From the NCBI RefSeq assembly GCF_036088315.1, contig NZ_CP107996.1, positions 4,361,501 through 4,425,500 of the forward strand: a stretch of DNA of 64,000 nucleotides. Reading direction: 5' to 3'. Source of the stretch: Streptomyces sp. NBC_00344 (GTDB lineage Bacteria; Actinomycetota; Actinomycetes; Streptomycetales; Streptomycetaceae). A program made the position numbers and the translations under genes. Positions 16,975 through 25,105 of this stretch are shown piece by piece; position 1 is the first letter of the stretch, and every line of letters begins with the position of its first letter. Under the pieces are notes generated by a model that had not been told where the DNA came from, ran no database searches, and worked only from the letters and a program-made list of their open reading frames with translations.

Positions 16975-17754
16975 ATGACGTCAGGTAGGCCCCAGGTCGA
17001 CACCAGTAAGCCCCACTCGGCGCGGGTCTACGACTGGCTTCTGGGCGGCAAGGACAACTACCCGGTGGACCAGCAGGTGGCGGAGCACCTGCCGGCCGAG
17101 GCGAAGACCGGGGCCCTGCAGAACCGTGCGTTCATGAACCGCGCGACCGCCTGGCTGGCCGGTGAGGGTGTCGGCCAGTTCCTCGACATAGGCACCGGCA
17201 TACCGACCGAGCCGAACCTGCACCAGACGGCTCAGGAGATCAATCCGGCGTCCAGGGTCGTCTACTGCGACAACGACCCGATTGTGCTCCGGCATGCGGA
17301 AGCCCTGCTGATCAGCCGCCCCGAAGGGGTCACCGACTACGTCCACGCGGATGTCCGGCACCCCGGCACCATCCTCGAACCGGCGCGCAAGGTACTGGAC
17401 TTCGGCCGCCCCGTCGCACTCTCGCTTCTCGGTCTGCTCCACTTCCTGCCCGACGAGGAGGACCCGCAGGGCATCGTCCGCGCCCTGGTGGACGTCCTGT
17501 GCCCCGGCAGTTTCGTGGTGCTGTCCCAGGGCGCGTCCGACGTCAACCCCGAGCGCGGCGAAGAGGGTGTCGCCGAGTACGGCAAGGGCGGCATCAGGCT
17601 CGCCCTGCGGACCCGTGCCGAGTTCGGCCGGTTCTTCGACGGTCTGGACGTCGTCGAGCCCGGTCTGGTCACCGCGCCCCAGTGGTACCGCGGCTCGCCC
17701 GCTCCCCGACCGGAGGAGAGCGGGCTCTACGTCGCGGTCGCCCGTATCCCGTAG
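16975..17754 (+). CDS. SAM-dependent methyltransferase, DUF574 family
   Basis: A 259-residue protein of the actinobacterial DUF574 methyltransferase family. It begins MTSGRPQVDTSKPHSARVYD, then WLLGGKDNYPVDQ, the signature motif. The SAM-binding motif I is QFLDIGTGIPTEPN, motif II is ASRVVYCDNDP, and GLLHFLPDEEDP follows the acidic strand. Streptomyces carry many copies, often near Xre/DUF397 regulators. The substrate is unknown. ATG 16975 follows AACGGAGTC. Confidence 0.9.
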   Translation: MTSGRPQVDTSKPHSARVYDWLLGGKDNYPVDQQVAEHLPAEAKTGALQNRAFMNRATAWLAGEGVGQFLDIGTGIPTEPNLHQTAQEINPASRVVYCDNDPIVLRHAEALLISRPEGVTDYVHADVRHPGTILEPARKVLDFGRPVALSLLGLLHFLPDEEDPQGIVRALVDVLCPGSFVVLSQGASDVNPERGEEGVAEYGKGGIRLALRTRAEFGRFFDGLDVVEPGLVTAPQWYRGSPAPRPEESGLYVAVARIP

Positions 17755-17905
17755 CTGGTGTTCAGCGCCTCAACCCGCGGGCCCGCCAAGCCCGGTGGCC
17801 GCTAGGGACCGGCAGCAGCCCCCGGGGCGCCGATCGCAGGCCCCGGGACGCGGGCCGCAGTTCCCGGGAGCCGCACCGTGCCGGCCCGGCCGCCCCGGGC
17901 GCGGT

Positions 17906-18997
17906 TCAACCGGCGCTCTGCTCGGGTTCCATGCCGTGCTGGTCGACCACCGCATGCTGCATGACCGCGTCGCTGCCGTAGAGGGTGTCGGCCTTGCCGC
18001 CGAGCTTGCCCTTCCTGTCCTTGGAGATGTAGGAGCGCGAGCCGAGGTAGACGAGGCTGTGCTTGTCGAAGATCCATTCATCGCGGGTGGCGGAGTGGGC
18101 GTCCTCGCGGGTGATGCCGATGCCGTGCCGGCCGACCGCGTCGCGGGCGTCGGGGATCTCGGTCACGCCGGGAATGCTCGCGACGGCCTTGTAGAGCGCG
18201 GCGGCGTTCGCCGGCGGCATGATCGTCTGACTCAGAAGATCGCCGACAGTGCTGAAGACGGCCTGGTCCTTGCTCTCGTCACCGGCCGTCTTGGTCTTTG
18301 TGTAGAGCAGGGTGAGCAGGGTGTCCGGGTTGGTGGGCAGCGATGCCAGCCACGCGTATGTCGGCCGGCTCATGCCCGGCGGGAGGGCGCCGGTGTCGTT
18401 CGAACCGTCCACGGCCGAGGTCTCGATGGGCACATCCTCGCCGGACATCGAAACACCCTTGCCGGTCTCCCGCATCCAGCCGATGTTGGTGACCGCGGTC
18501 GGGTCCTGGGACAGCCAGACCTCGCTCCTGTGCGGGGCACCGAGCTTCACCGGTCCTTCCAGGGTGCCCTCGTTGTTGATGACCGTCCTCCGCGTATAGA
18601 CGAACTGGCTGTTCTTCACCGGCTGGGCGTCGGTCTTCATGGAGGCGGCGGCGATCCGGTTGAGTGTGACCACCGCTTCCGAGTCCGCCCGGCCGGCCGC
18701 GGCGGGCGGTGCGGTGTGACCGCCGGCGGAGAACGTGGTGATCAGGGCACCGGCCAGCGCCAGTGCCGTGGCGGGCAGCAGGACGGCCGGCCGCAGCAGC
18801 AGCCGACGCCGTGGCGGTTCGGCGGCGGGGGCGGTGGCCTGGTTCCGGTCGTGGTCGATCTGCTGCATCAAAGCGTCCTTGTGGTGGAGATGACGTCCCG
18901 GCGGCAGGGCGAACTCGGCCGGGGCCGGCAGCAGCCGGGCCAGTTCCTCGGCCTCGTCCCGGCCGGAGCCGGGGCGGGACGGATCGGCGGCGTTCAT
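17906..18997 (-). CDS. CU044_5270 family membrane protein (putative sigma partner)
   Basis: A 363-residue protein with a cytoplasmic N-terminal 65 residues (EELARLLPAPAEFALPPGRH), one membrane helix (LLRPAVLLPATALALAGALI), and an extracytoplasmic domain of about 260 residues. Its ATG overlaps the sigma-factor stop by 4 bp (ATGA). This position, and the layout of a short inside segment, one helix and a large outer sensor domain, fit an anti-sigma factor or regulator of the sigma factor, although no zinc-binding anti-sigma motif (HxxxCxxC) is present. Function is inferred from context. Confidence 0.8.
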   Translation of the reverse strand: MNAADPSRPGSGRDEAEELARLLPAPAEFALPPGRHLHHKDALMQQIDHDRNQATAPAAEPPRRRLLLRPAVLLPATALALAGALITTFSAGGHTAPPAAAGRADSEAVVTLNRIAAASMKTDAQPVKNSQFVYTRRTVINNEGTLEGPVKLGAPHRSEVWLSQDPTAVTNIGWMRETGKGVSMSGEDVPIETSAVDGSNDTGALPPGMSRPTYAWLASLPTNPDTLLTLLYTKTKTAGDESKDQAVFSTVGDLLSQTIMPPANAAALYKAVASIPGVTEIPDARDAVGRHGIGITREDAHSATRDEWIFDKHSLVYLGSRSYISKDRKGKLGGKADTLYGSDAVMQHAVVDQHGMEPEQSAG

Positions 18998-19599
18998 CGG
19001 GCTTCCTCCTGCAGGGGCAGGGCCGCGAACGCGGCCTCACTCTCTACCGCTCCGCGGGCGGCCCGCGGTTCCTGGTTCTCCTCGCTGAGCCGGCCGAGTC
19101 TGGCCCGAGCGCGCGACAGCCTCGAACGTACGGTTCCGACCGGGACGCCGAGCGCCTCGGCGGTCTGCGCGTAGTCCAGGCCGGACCACACGCACAGCGT
19201 GAGTACCTCCCGGTCCTGGCGGCGCAGCCGGCTCAGTGCGCCGTGCACTGCTGCGAGCCGTCGTGCGTCGTCGATCCGCCCGGCTGTCTCGTCCGCGAAA
19301 TCCGCCACCGGCGGCGGCGCCGGGCGGCCGGCCAGAAAGGCGAGCCGCCGGCGCAGGCCGCGGTTGACGTTGTGCGCCTTGTGCGTGGCGATACCCAGCA
19401 GCCACGGTCTGAGCGATCCGCCGTCCGGCTCCACCGTCGCCCGGGTTCGCCAGGCGGCCAGGAAGGTCTCGGACATCACCTCTTCAGCGGCCGACCAGTC
19501 ACCGGTCAGCCGCAGGGCGTGGTTGTAGACGGTCCGCGCGTACTCCTCGTACATCGCGGCGAACGCCTGGCGGTCCCCCGCCCGGATGCGCGCGCGCAC
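18994..19599 (-). CDS. ECF-like RNA polymerase sigma factor
   Basis: About 201 residues with sigma region 2 (MYEEYARTVYNHALRLTGDW, EVMSETFLAAWRT) and region 4 (LSRLRRQDREVLTLCVWSGL, then DYAQTAEALGVPVGTVRSRLSRAR), and no region 3, as in extracytoplasmic-function sigma factors. GTG 19599 is chosen because AGGAGG lies five bases before it; ATG 19674 would add 25 residues without homology. The coupled downstream membrane protein is probably its regulator. The target promoters are unknown. Confidence 0.88.
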   Translation of the reverse strand: MRARIRAGDRQAFAAMYEEYARTVYNHALRLTGDWSAAEEVMSETFLAAWRTRATVEPDGGSLRPWLLGIATHKAHNVNRGLRRRLAFLAGRPAPPPVADFADETAGRIDDARRLAAVHGALSRLRRQDREVLTLCVWSGLDYAQTAEALGVPVGTVRSRLSRARARLGRLSEENQEPRAARGAVESEAAFAALPLQEEAR

Positions 19600-19670
19600 G
19601 GGGTCCTCCTGCTCTGTTTGCCTCACACCAGTTACGCTCCGGGCGGCGCGCGCAGTTCCCGTGTCCTGCG

Positions 19671-19862
19671 TCACACGGGTGTGCGGTCATGGCCGGACTG
19701 CGCCCAATCTCCGAACAGGCAGTACTGCGAGTTGTCCGGATCCAGCTCCTGGCCCGCCACCAGGCGCCCGTCGGACACGTGGAGGCCGAAAACCCCGGCC
19801 TGATCATATGCTTCGGCCCGTTCGCCGACGGCCGCGCGCCGGCTGCCGGCAGGCGGGGTCAC
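19671..19862 (-). CDS. possible small hypothetical protein
   Basis: A 63-residue frame ending VFGLHVSDGRLVAGQELDPD and NSQYCLFGDWAQSGHDRTPV. The second half has Streptomyces-like third-position G/C bias and a non-random composition, which suggests a real short gene or a remnant. No clear ribosome binding site supports the ATG at 19862, and a start within the frame is possible. It may be transcribed ahead of the sigma gene. I do not recognise it. Confidence 0.35.
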   Translation of the reverse strand: MTPPAGSRRAAVGERAEAYDQAGVFGLHVSDGRLVAGQELDPDNSQYCLFGDWAQSGHDRTPV

Positions 19863-19897
19863 GTGGGCCGGGCGGCAGCGGGAGCATGCCGCCGGCG

Positions 19898-20923
19898 TCA
19901 GTCCGTGCTGTGGTGGGCGAGGAGCGCGTGCGGGTCCGTGGCGCCGGTGTGATCGGTGTGAATGGTCGCGGCAGTCAGCCGGGGTACGGCGTGCATCAGC
20001 GCGTGTTCGGCCGCGACCGCGAGTTCATGGGCCTGCACCACGGTCAGATCGGGCCCGACGACGATGTCGGCCTCCGCGCGCAGGGCATGACCGATCCACC
20101 GCATCCGCACCTGCCCGACACCGTGCACCCCGTCCACGCCGCGCAGCGCGGCTTCCGCGATGTCGACCAGCGCCGGGTCGACGGAGTCCATGAGCCGCCG
20201 GCAGACCTCCCGGGCCGCGTCCCGCAGCACCATCAGGATGGCGAGCGTGATGAGCAGGCCGATGACCGGGTCCGCGTACTGCCGGCCGGTCGCGGCACCG
20301 CCCGCGCCCAGCAGGACGGCGAGCGAGGTGAAGCCGTCGGTACGGGCGTGCAGCCCGTCGGCGACCAGCGCGGCCGAGCCGATCCTCCGGCCGGTACGGA
20401 TGCGGTACCGGGCCACCCACTCGTTGCCGATGAACCCGGCTCCCGCGGCGGCGGCCACCGCCCACAGATGGGTGACGTCACGCGGGTTGAGCAAGCGGTC
20501 GACGGCCGTCCAGGCGGCCAGCACGGAGGAGGCCGCGATGGTCAGCACAATGGCGACGCCGGCCAGGTCCTCGGCCCGGCCGTAGCCGTAGGTGTAGCGG
20601 CGGTTCGCCGCCCGCCGCCCCAGCACGAACGCGATGCCCAGGGGGATCGCGGTCAGTGCGTCGGCGCCGTTGTGGATCGTGTCGCCCAGCAGGGCCACCG
20701 ACCCCGACAGGGCGACGACGACGGCCTGCACCAGGGTGGTCAGTCCCAGAACCCCCAGGGAGAGCCACAGGGTGCGCATGCCCTCCCGGGAGGTCTCCAG
20801 CACCGGATCGATCGTGTCCATCGCCTCGTGGCGGTGCGGGGTCACCAGGTGCGCGGCCTGGTGGCGCAGCCGCGACCAGCGTGACGTCTCATCGGAGTGG
20901 TCGTGGTCGTGGTGGGAGTTCAC
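19898..20923 (-). CDS. CDF-family metal cation exporter
   Basis: A 341-residue cation diffusion facilitator exporting Zn2+ or a related divalent metal in exchange for protons. A His/Asp-rich N-terminus (HHDHDHSDE) is followed by six membrane helices. The site-A motif on helix 2 is ALLGDTIHNGADALT (HxxxD) and its partner on helix 5 is ALVADGLHARTDGFTS. The C-terminal cytoplasmic domain carries RRLMDSVDPALVD and histidine-rich strands. The start is GTG 20923. It is divergent from an ArsR/SmtB metal sensor with an operator between them, so it is probably metal-induced. Confidence 0.92.
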   Translation of the reverse strand: MNSHHDHDHSDETSRWSRLRHQAAHLVTPHRHEAMDTIDPVLETSREGMRTLWLSLGVLGLTTLVQAVVVALSGSVALLGDTIHNGADALTAIPLGIAFVLGRRAANRRYTYGYGRAEDLAGVAIVLTIAASSVLAAWTAVDRLLNPRDVTHLWAVAAAAGAGFIGNEWVARYRIRTGRRIGSAALVADGLHARTDGFTSLAVLLGAGGAATGRQYADPVIGLLITLAILMVLRDAAREVCRRLMDSVDPALVDIAEAALRGVDGVHGVGQVRMRWIGHALRAEADIVVGPDLTVVQAHELAVAAEHALMHAVPRLTAATIHTDHTGATDPHALLAHHSTD

Positions 20924-21016
20924 GGCGTAACCGCCTTCCGGGGTGCGGACGGTGACGGTGGCGCACCGAAGCGGCTCGGGTGGCCACGCGTGCGGCAGCG
21001 GTGTCACCGTACAGGA

Positions 21017-21040
21017 ACATATGAACAGGTCTTCATGTAT
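21017..21040. promoter_or_regulatory. ArsR/SmtB-type operator
   Basis: ACATATGAACAGGTCTTCATGTAT is an imperfect inverted repeat (ATGAA/TTCAT with A/T-rich flanks) in otherwise GC-rich DNA. It sits 20 bp before the sensor start and 94 bp before the CDF start, and resembles the 12-2-12 operators of SmtB/CzrA/NmtR. Confidence 0.75.
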
Positions 21041-21059
21041 CAACGTTAGGATAGTCGGC

Positions 21060-21437
21060 ATGGGCCACGAAACCGACGGCAGCAGCGCCACGACCCGCGA
21101 ACGTCTCGACGCCGTGGGGAGCGCCGATGTCGCCGCCACCCTCCAGGCCCTGGCGACACCCTCCCGGCTGCGGATCCTGGCCCGTCTGCGGGAAGGCCCC
21201 TGCGCTGTCGGCGATCTCGCGGAGACAGTCGGGATGGAACCCTCCGCCTGCTCCCACCAGTTGCGCCTGCTGCGCAACCTCGGGCTGGTCACCGGGGAGC
21301 GGTGCGGCCGCTCCGTCGTCTACGCCCTGTACGACCACCATGTGGCGCAACTCCTGGACCAGGCACTGTTCCACGTCGAGCACCTGCGCCTCGGTCTGCG
21401 CGACTCACCGGCCACCACCACAACGCCGTCGCGCTGA
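21060..21437 (+). CDS. ArsR/SmtB metal-sensing repressor
   Basis: A 125-residue winged-helix repressor. The recognition region is VGDLAETVGMEPSACSHQLR followed by LLRNLGLV. The C-terminal helix has DHH-(10)-HVEH: Asp and His two apart, then ten residues, then His and a second His three further on. This is the alpha-5 metal site (DxHx10HxxE/H) of zinc/nickel/cobalt sensors. It should repress itself and the divergent CDF exporter until metal binds. ATG 21060 lies just after the operator; an upstream in-frame ATG would place the operator inside the gene. Confidence 0.92.
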   Translation: MGHETDGSSATTRERLDAVGSADVAATLQALATPSRLRILARLREGPCAVGDLAETVGMEPSACSHQLRLLRNLGLVTGERCGRSVVYALYDHHVAQLLDQALFHVEHLRLGLRDSPATTTTPSR

Positions 21438-21516
21438 ACTCGCCGCACCCGGGACGGCCGGGCGTGGCCGGCAGGCCCGGGGGAGCCGTACGCGGAGTGC
21501 ACACGCATACCGTGCG

Positions 21517-22062
21517 TCAACGGGGTGGAGCGGACTCTGCGAGACGGTCCAGTACGTCGCGCAGCTGCTCCCGCGCCCCCGGATCGGTGATGACCCCGTC
21601 CTCGCCGACGGTCCTGCGGTCCACCGGCACCCGTACGCAGGCCGCCTCCACGACCTCGGCGCCGGTATAGCCCAGCACCGTGCGCAGGGTGTCCACCGCC
21701 CCCTGGCCGCGGCCCGGCGCCGCGGCGTTCACCCAGGCTGCGGGCTTGTCGCAGATCTCCGTGCCGCCGACTGTCCAGTCCAGCAGGTTCTTGAAGGAAC
21801 CCGGCAGCGTCCCCGCGTACTCCGGGGTGCAGATCAGCACCGCGTCGGCCTCGCCGATCGCCGCGCGCAGACCGGCGACGGACGGGGGCAGCGGGTCGGT
21901 GTCGTCGTCGGGGTTGAAGTGCGGCAGCGCCGCCAGGCCGTCGTAGCGCACGGTGCGCAGCTGCGGGGGAGCGATGGCCTGCGCGGTGCGCAGCACGGTC
22001 TCGTTGGAGGAGTCGGCCCGCAGGCTTCCGGACAGCAGCAGGATCACACGGGGCGTCGTCAT
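21517..22062 (-). CDS. NADPH-dependent FMN reductase family protein
   Basis: A 181-residue flavodoxin-fold oxidoreductase. The phosphate-binding loop is LLSGSLRADSSNETVLR near residue 10, and the second flavin contact is ICTPEYAGTLPGSFKNLLDW, both hallmarks of the FMN_red family (chromate/azo/quinone reductases). ATG 22062 is taken over ATG 22080 because homology starts at MTTPRVILLLSG. It lies 66 bp after the serine hydrolase stop on the same strand, so it may be the last gene of the peptide operon. A role in that system is only a guess. Confidence 0.85.
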   Translation of the reverse strand: MTTPRVILLLSGSLRADSSNETVLRTAQAIAPPQLRTVRYDGLAALPHFNPDDDTDPLPPSVAGLRAAIGEADAVLICTPEYAGTLPGSFKNLLDWTVGGTEICDKPAAWVNAAAPGRGQGAVDTLRTVLGYTGAEVVEAACVRVPVDRRTVGEDGVITDPGAREQLRDVLDRLAESAPPR

Positions 22063-22128
22063 ACCGGGGCAACCAGCCATCCGGCCGCGCCATTCCGCCC
22101 CGCCGGCGGAGCGTCCTCGGGCCCGCCG

Positions 22129-23157
22129 TCAGTCGGTCTCACTGAGGAGCGAGTAGGCCGTCGCGATGAACGTGTCGCGGAGGCGGACGCGACGGGTGAC
22201 CACGGCGGCCACCGCGGTACGGGTGGCGGGCCGGAAGCCGAGGAACGCCTGCTGGCCGGTGGTGGCACCGGCGTGGAAGTAGAAGGGGCCCTGCGGTGAG
22301 GGGTGTTGGAACCAGGTGAGGGTATGGGTGTGGCGGTGTCCGTGCCCCCGGCGCAGCAAGGGCAGGCGGACCGTGCGGAGGGCGTCGCCAAGGGCGGAGC
22401 CGGACGGATCCAGATGGGCTTCGAGGTACGTGAGGAGGTCGCCGGGTGTCGCGCGTACCGCCCCGGCCGGCTGAAAGCCCCCCATGGCCAGGGCCGGCAC
22501 GGGAGTGGCGCCGTCCGGGCGGTGGCCGGGCGCGTCGAGACCAGCTGCGCCGGCGCTCCCCCGGGCATCGGGATGGAGCCGGGTGGCGGTCAGGCCGAGC
22601 GGGGCCAGGACATGCCTTCCGGTCAGGGTCTCCCAGGAGGCCCCGGTGGCCGCGGCGAGGGTGTGGCCGAGCACCGAGGCGCCGAAGTTGGAGTAGTGCC
22701 AGCGGGTTCCGGGACGGTGGCGCTGCCGGGTTCGCAGGAAGGCGGCGATTACGCGTTCGGCCGGGTAACCCCCGTACGGGTCGGTGGTCCAGCGGCGGAG
22801 CGCCTGCGGGTAGAAGTCGGCGGGCAGGGACGGCAGTCCGGCCGTGTGGGTGATCAGATGCCGCAGGGTCGCCCTGTTCCCGGCTGCCTCTTCGGATCTG
22901 TCCGGTTCCAGGTGGCCTGCCGCCACATCGTCCAAGGACACCCGGCCCGTCCGGACGAGCTCGGCGAGCAGGAGGCCGGTGAAGGTCTTCGACGCCGAGC
23001 CGACCTCGTATCGCTGCTGGTCGCGGGGGACGGCCGGGGGCGGAGCCGTGCCCCCGCAGTGGAGGGTGCGATGGCCCCGGCGGCTGACCGCGATGACGAT
23101 GCCGGGCGCGTCGACAGCCTGTGCGGCGGCGGCCAGGCGGTCTGCCGTCGGGTTCAC
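22129..23157 (-). CDS. serine hydrolase, beta-lactamase/DD-peptidase fold
   Basis: A 342-residue protein of the class C beta-lactamase/esterase family. The nucleophile is in GSASKTF (SxxK), the second motif is HYSNFG (YxN), and the third position near the C-terminus is FHAGATTG where classic enzymes have KTG. Membrane or signal segments are absent, so it is probably cytoplasmic. GTG 23157 overlaps the upstream stop by 4 bp (GTGA), showing translational coupling to the paralogue pair. In that context a peptidase, esterase or amide-forming role on the operon's peptide is plausible but unproven. Confidence 0.88.
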   Translation of the reverse strand: MNPTADRLAAAAQAVDAPGIVIAVSRRGHRTLHCGGTAPPPAVPRDQQRYEVGSASKTFTGLLLAELVRTGRVSLDDVAAGHLEPDRSEEAAGNRATLRHLITHTAGLPSLPADFYPQALRRWTTDPYGGYPAERVIAAFLRTRQRHRPGTRWHYSNFGASVLGHTLAAATGASWETLTGRHVLAPLGLTATRLHPDARGSAGAAGLDAPGHRPDGATPVPALAMGGFQPAGAVRATPGDLLTYLEAHLDPSGSALGDALRTVRLPLLRRGHGHRHTHTLTWFQHPSPQGPFYFHAGATTGQQAFLGFRPATRTAVAAVVTRRVRLRDTFIATAYSLLSETD

Positions 23158-24083
23158 GACGGCGCGGGGGACGGAGCGGCCAGGTCCGTCATGGCGCGGG
23201 AGACGGCTAGCGCCGAGGCGAAAGCGGCCACCAGGGTCGGGTGGTAGACGAGATCGAAGACGTATTCGTCGTCCCCCTCGGGCATGGCCCCTACTACCGG
23301 CATCGCACCGTCGGGCTGCTGGGCGGTGGCGAAGCCCTGCCAGGCAGCCGCGTCCAGCGTCGGCTCCGGCAGACAGGCGTCGACGACGAGCAGTTCGCCC
23401 AGCAGGTCCCACCGCTGGAGATCGAGCCAGTCGTCGAGCCAGACCGGCAGCCAGGTGGCCAGATAGTCCGCGACGGCCGTGGGCAGACCTGAGGGGTTCT
23501 CACCCCAGTCGGTCAGATGAAAGACCGTGTGGGTGATGTCGTAGCCGATGTGGCCTTCCACGGTCCACGGTTCCGGGCTGCGGGCCAGCCAGGTGCGGTG
23601 GAACGCCTCGTCCTGCGGCATGCTGGGCCGGAGGCCGGACCGGCGCTCCATCGCGGAGAGTCCGAGGCGGCGGTTGGGCAGCACCTCGAGCGCCGCCCAG
23701 CTGCCCAGCCGGTGGTTGAGGCGGGCGGCGGACTCGATGTCGGGACTGCTGTAGCCGAGCTCCTTGAACGGTACGTAGACCTCCCAGGGCACGGGTGAAA
23801 GCGGCTCGTGGCGCTGTCCCTCGGTGAGCTTCGCCCCGGAGTCGAGCAACTGGTGCCAGGCGTGGTCCAGCAGCTTCCGCGCCGTCGCCGCCTGCTGCGA
23901 GCCCGCCACACCCTCACGGAAGATGACCTTCGCGATCAGCGCCAGCTCGCCGAGAGGCTTGAAGCGATCCAGCACGCCGGTGTCGGGATCGGGGTGCTCC
24001 TCCAGGCGGAAGCCGTCCCGGTGGCCGTACAGCCACTCCAGAGCGCGTGAACCGACGCCGTGGATCTCCTGGATGCGCGTCAT
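23154..24083 (-). CDS. unknown helical protein, paralogue of the adjacent upstream gene (DUF6895-like?)
   Basis: A 309-residue soluble protein. It shares with the preceding gene the blocks KPLGEL, NRRLGL, RTWLARSPEPW, ITHTVFHLTDWGENPSGLP, and YLATWLPVWLDDW followed by WDLLGELLVVDACLPEP. Conserved His, Thr and Asp in THTVFHLTDWG and the aromatic WLP/WDL blocks look like a binding or active site in an all-helical (toroid-like) fold. No metal-binding DDxxD motif is present, so it is not a standard terpene synthase. Starts and stops overlap by 4 bp on both sides. From memory such proteins may be filed as DUF6895; I cannot check that. Confidence 0.8.
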   Translation of the reverse strand: MTRIQEIHGVGSRALEWLYGHRDGFRLEEHPDPDTGVLDRFKPLGELALIAKVIFREGVAGSQQAATARKLLDHAWHQLLDSGAKLTEGQRHEPLSPVPWEVYVPFKELGYSSPDIESAARLNHRLGSWAALEVLPNRRLGLSAMERRSGLRPSMPQDEAFHRTWLARSPEPWTVEGHIGYDITHTVFHLTDWGENPSGLPTAVADYLATWLPVWLDDWLDLQRWDLLGELLVVDACLPEPTLDAAAWQGFATAQQPDGAMPVVGAMPEGDDEYVFDLVYHPTLVAAFASALAVSRAMTDLAAPSPAPS

Positions 24084-25105
24084 ACGGGGCCTCCGTCCCG
24101 GTGGCCGACCAGGTCAGGTCGCGTGACGGGCGCGAGGTCCGGGCGGGCGGTCCTGGCGAGGGTCAGGGCGGCCGCGAAGGCCGTCACCAGCGTCGAGTGG
24201 TAGCAGTTGAGGAAGTCACGGGGCGGTTCGGCGGGCCGGTCCTGCGGATCTCCCCGCCCCGGCACGAGCGGCGGCCCGGCCTCGGGGACGGCCCCGGTGC
24301 CGTCCTGCACGGCGGCGATCACGGGCCAGCAGGTCTCCACCGTCGAGAACGCCGGCGGGCCGGGCAGACAGGCCCCGACGGCGAGCAGTTCGCCCCCCAG
24401 GTCCCACTGCCCGTTCTCGAGGCAGCCGTCGATCCAGGCCGGCAGCCACGCGGCGAGATAACCGGCGACGTCCTGCGGCATGCGGTGCGGCGCTTTGCCC
24501 CAGTCGGTCACATGGAACACCACATGCGTCAGGGAGTATCCGGACGCGCGCTCGAAGGCCCAGGGCTCGGGCAGTGCGCCCAGCCAGGTCCGGCGCAGGA
24601 CGGACTCCGTGTCCGTGTGCGGCGGAAGACCGATCCGCCGCTCGGAATTGAGCAACCCCAGCTGCCGATTGGCCTGCTGCTCGGTGTGCGCCCAGCCGCG
24701 GGTGGCGGCCACGACCGCAGCGAGGCGTTCGAAACCCGGGTGGCGCAGGCCGTCCCCGGCGAACGCCGCGTAGATCTCGAACGGGTACGTGGCGAAGGGT
24801 TCGGCCCGCACCAGGTCCAGCAGCAGCTCGCCTTCGCCGGTCTGCTCCCAGGCGAACCTTACGAGCGAGCCGGCGACGGTGTGAAGGCGGTCGTCCGGGT
24901 GGGTGCTGTGGCGCACCGTGGTGCACAACTGGGCCAGCTCGCCTAGTGGTTTCAGGGTGCGGTTGACGTCCGTGTGCGGCTCCAGCACGTCATCGGGGAG
25001 CACGAAGCCGGTGCGGTTGTCGCACACCCAGTCCAGGGCGGCGGTCGCCACGCCGTGCACCACATCGACGGCCGAGAGCGTTCCCGGGCCCCGGCCGGGC
25101 GTCAC
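24080..25105 (-). CDS. unknown helical protein, paralogue of the adjacent downstream gene (DUF6895-like?)
   Basis: A 341-residue soluble protein homologous over its whole length to the next gene: KPLGELAQL, NRQLGLLNSERRIGL, RRTWLGALPEPW, LTHVVFHVTDWGKAPHRMP, and YLAAWLPAWIDG followed by WDLGGELLAVGACLPGP. It has a longer Pro/Gly-rich insertion near residue 285. GTG 25105 overlaps the previous stop (GTGA), and its own stop overlaps the next ATG (ATGA). The pair probably forms a heterodimer or acts in sequence on one substrate. No function is known to me. Confidence 0.8.
   Translation of the reverse strand: MTPGRGPGTLSAVDVVHGVATAALDWVCDNRTGFVLPDDVLEPHTDVNRTLKPLGELAQLCTTVRHSTHPDDRLHTVAGSLVRFAWEQTGEGELLLDLVRAEPFATYPFEIYAAFAGDGLRHPGFERLAAVVAATRGWAHTEQQANRQLGLLNSERRIGLPPHTDTESVLRRTWLGALPEPWAFERASGYSLTHVVFHVTDWGKAPHRMPQDVAGYLAAWLPAWIDGCLENGQWDLGGELLAVGACLPGPPAFSTVETCWPVIAAVQDGTGAVPEAGPPLVPGRGDPQDRPAEPPRDFLNCYHSTLVTAFAAALTLARTARPDLAPVTRPDLVGHRDGGPV

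Noticed and set aside
22129..23157. Beta-lactam resistance gene
   Set aside because: The third motif is HAG-like rather than KTG, no signal peptide is present, and it is translationally coupled to a non-resistance operon.
23154..25105. Reading the two paralogues as class I terpene synthases because of helical content and aromatic motifs
   Set aside because: No DDxxD/NSE metal-binding motifs; sequence blocks do not match.
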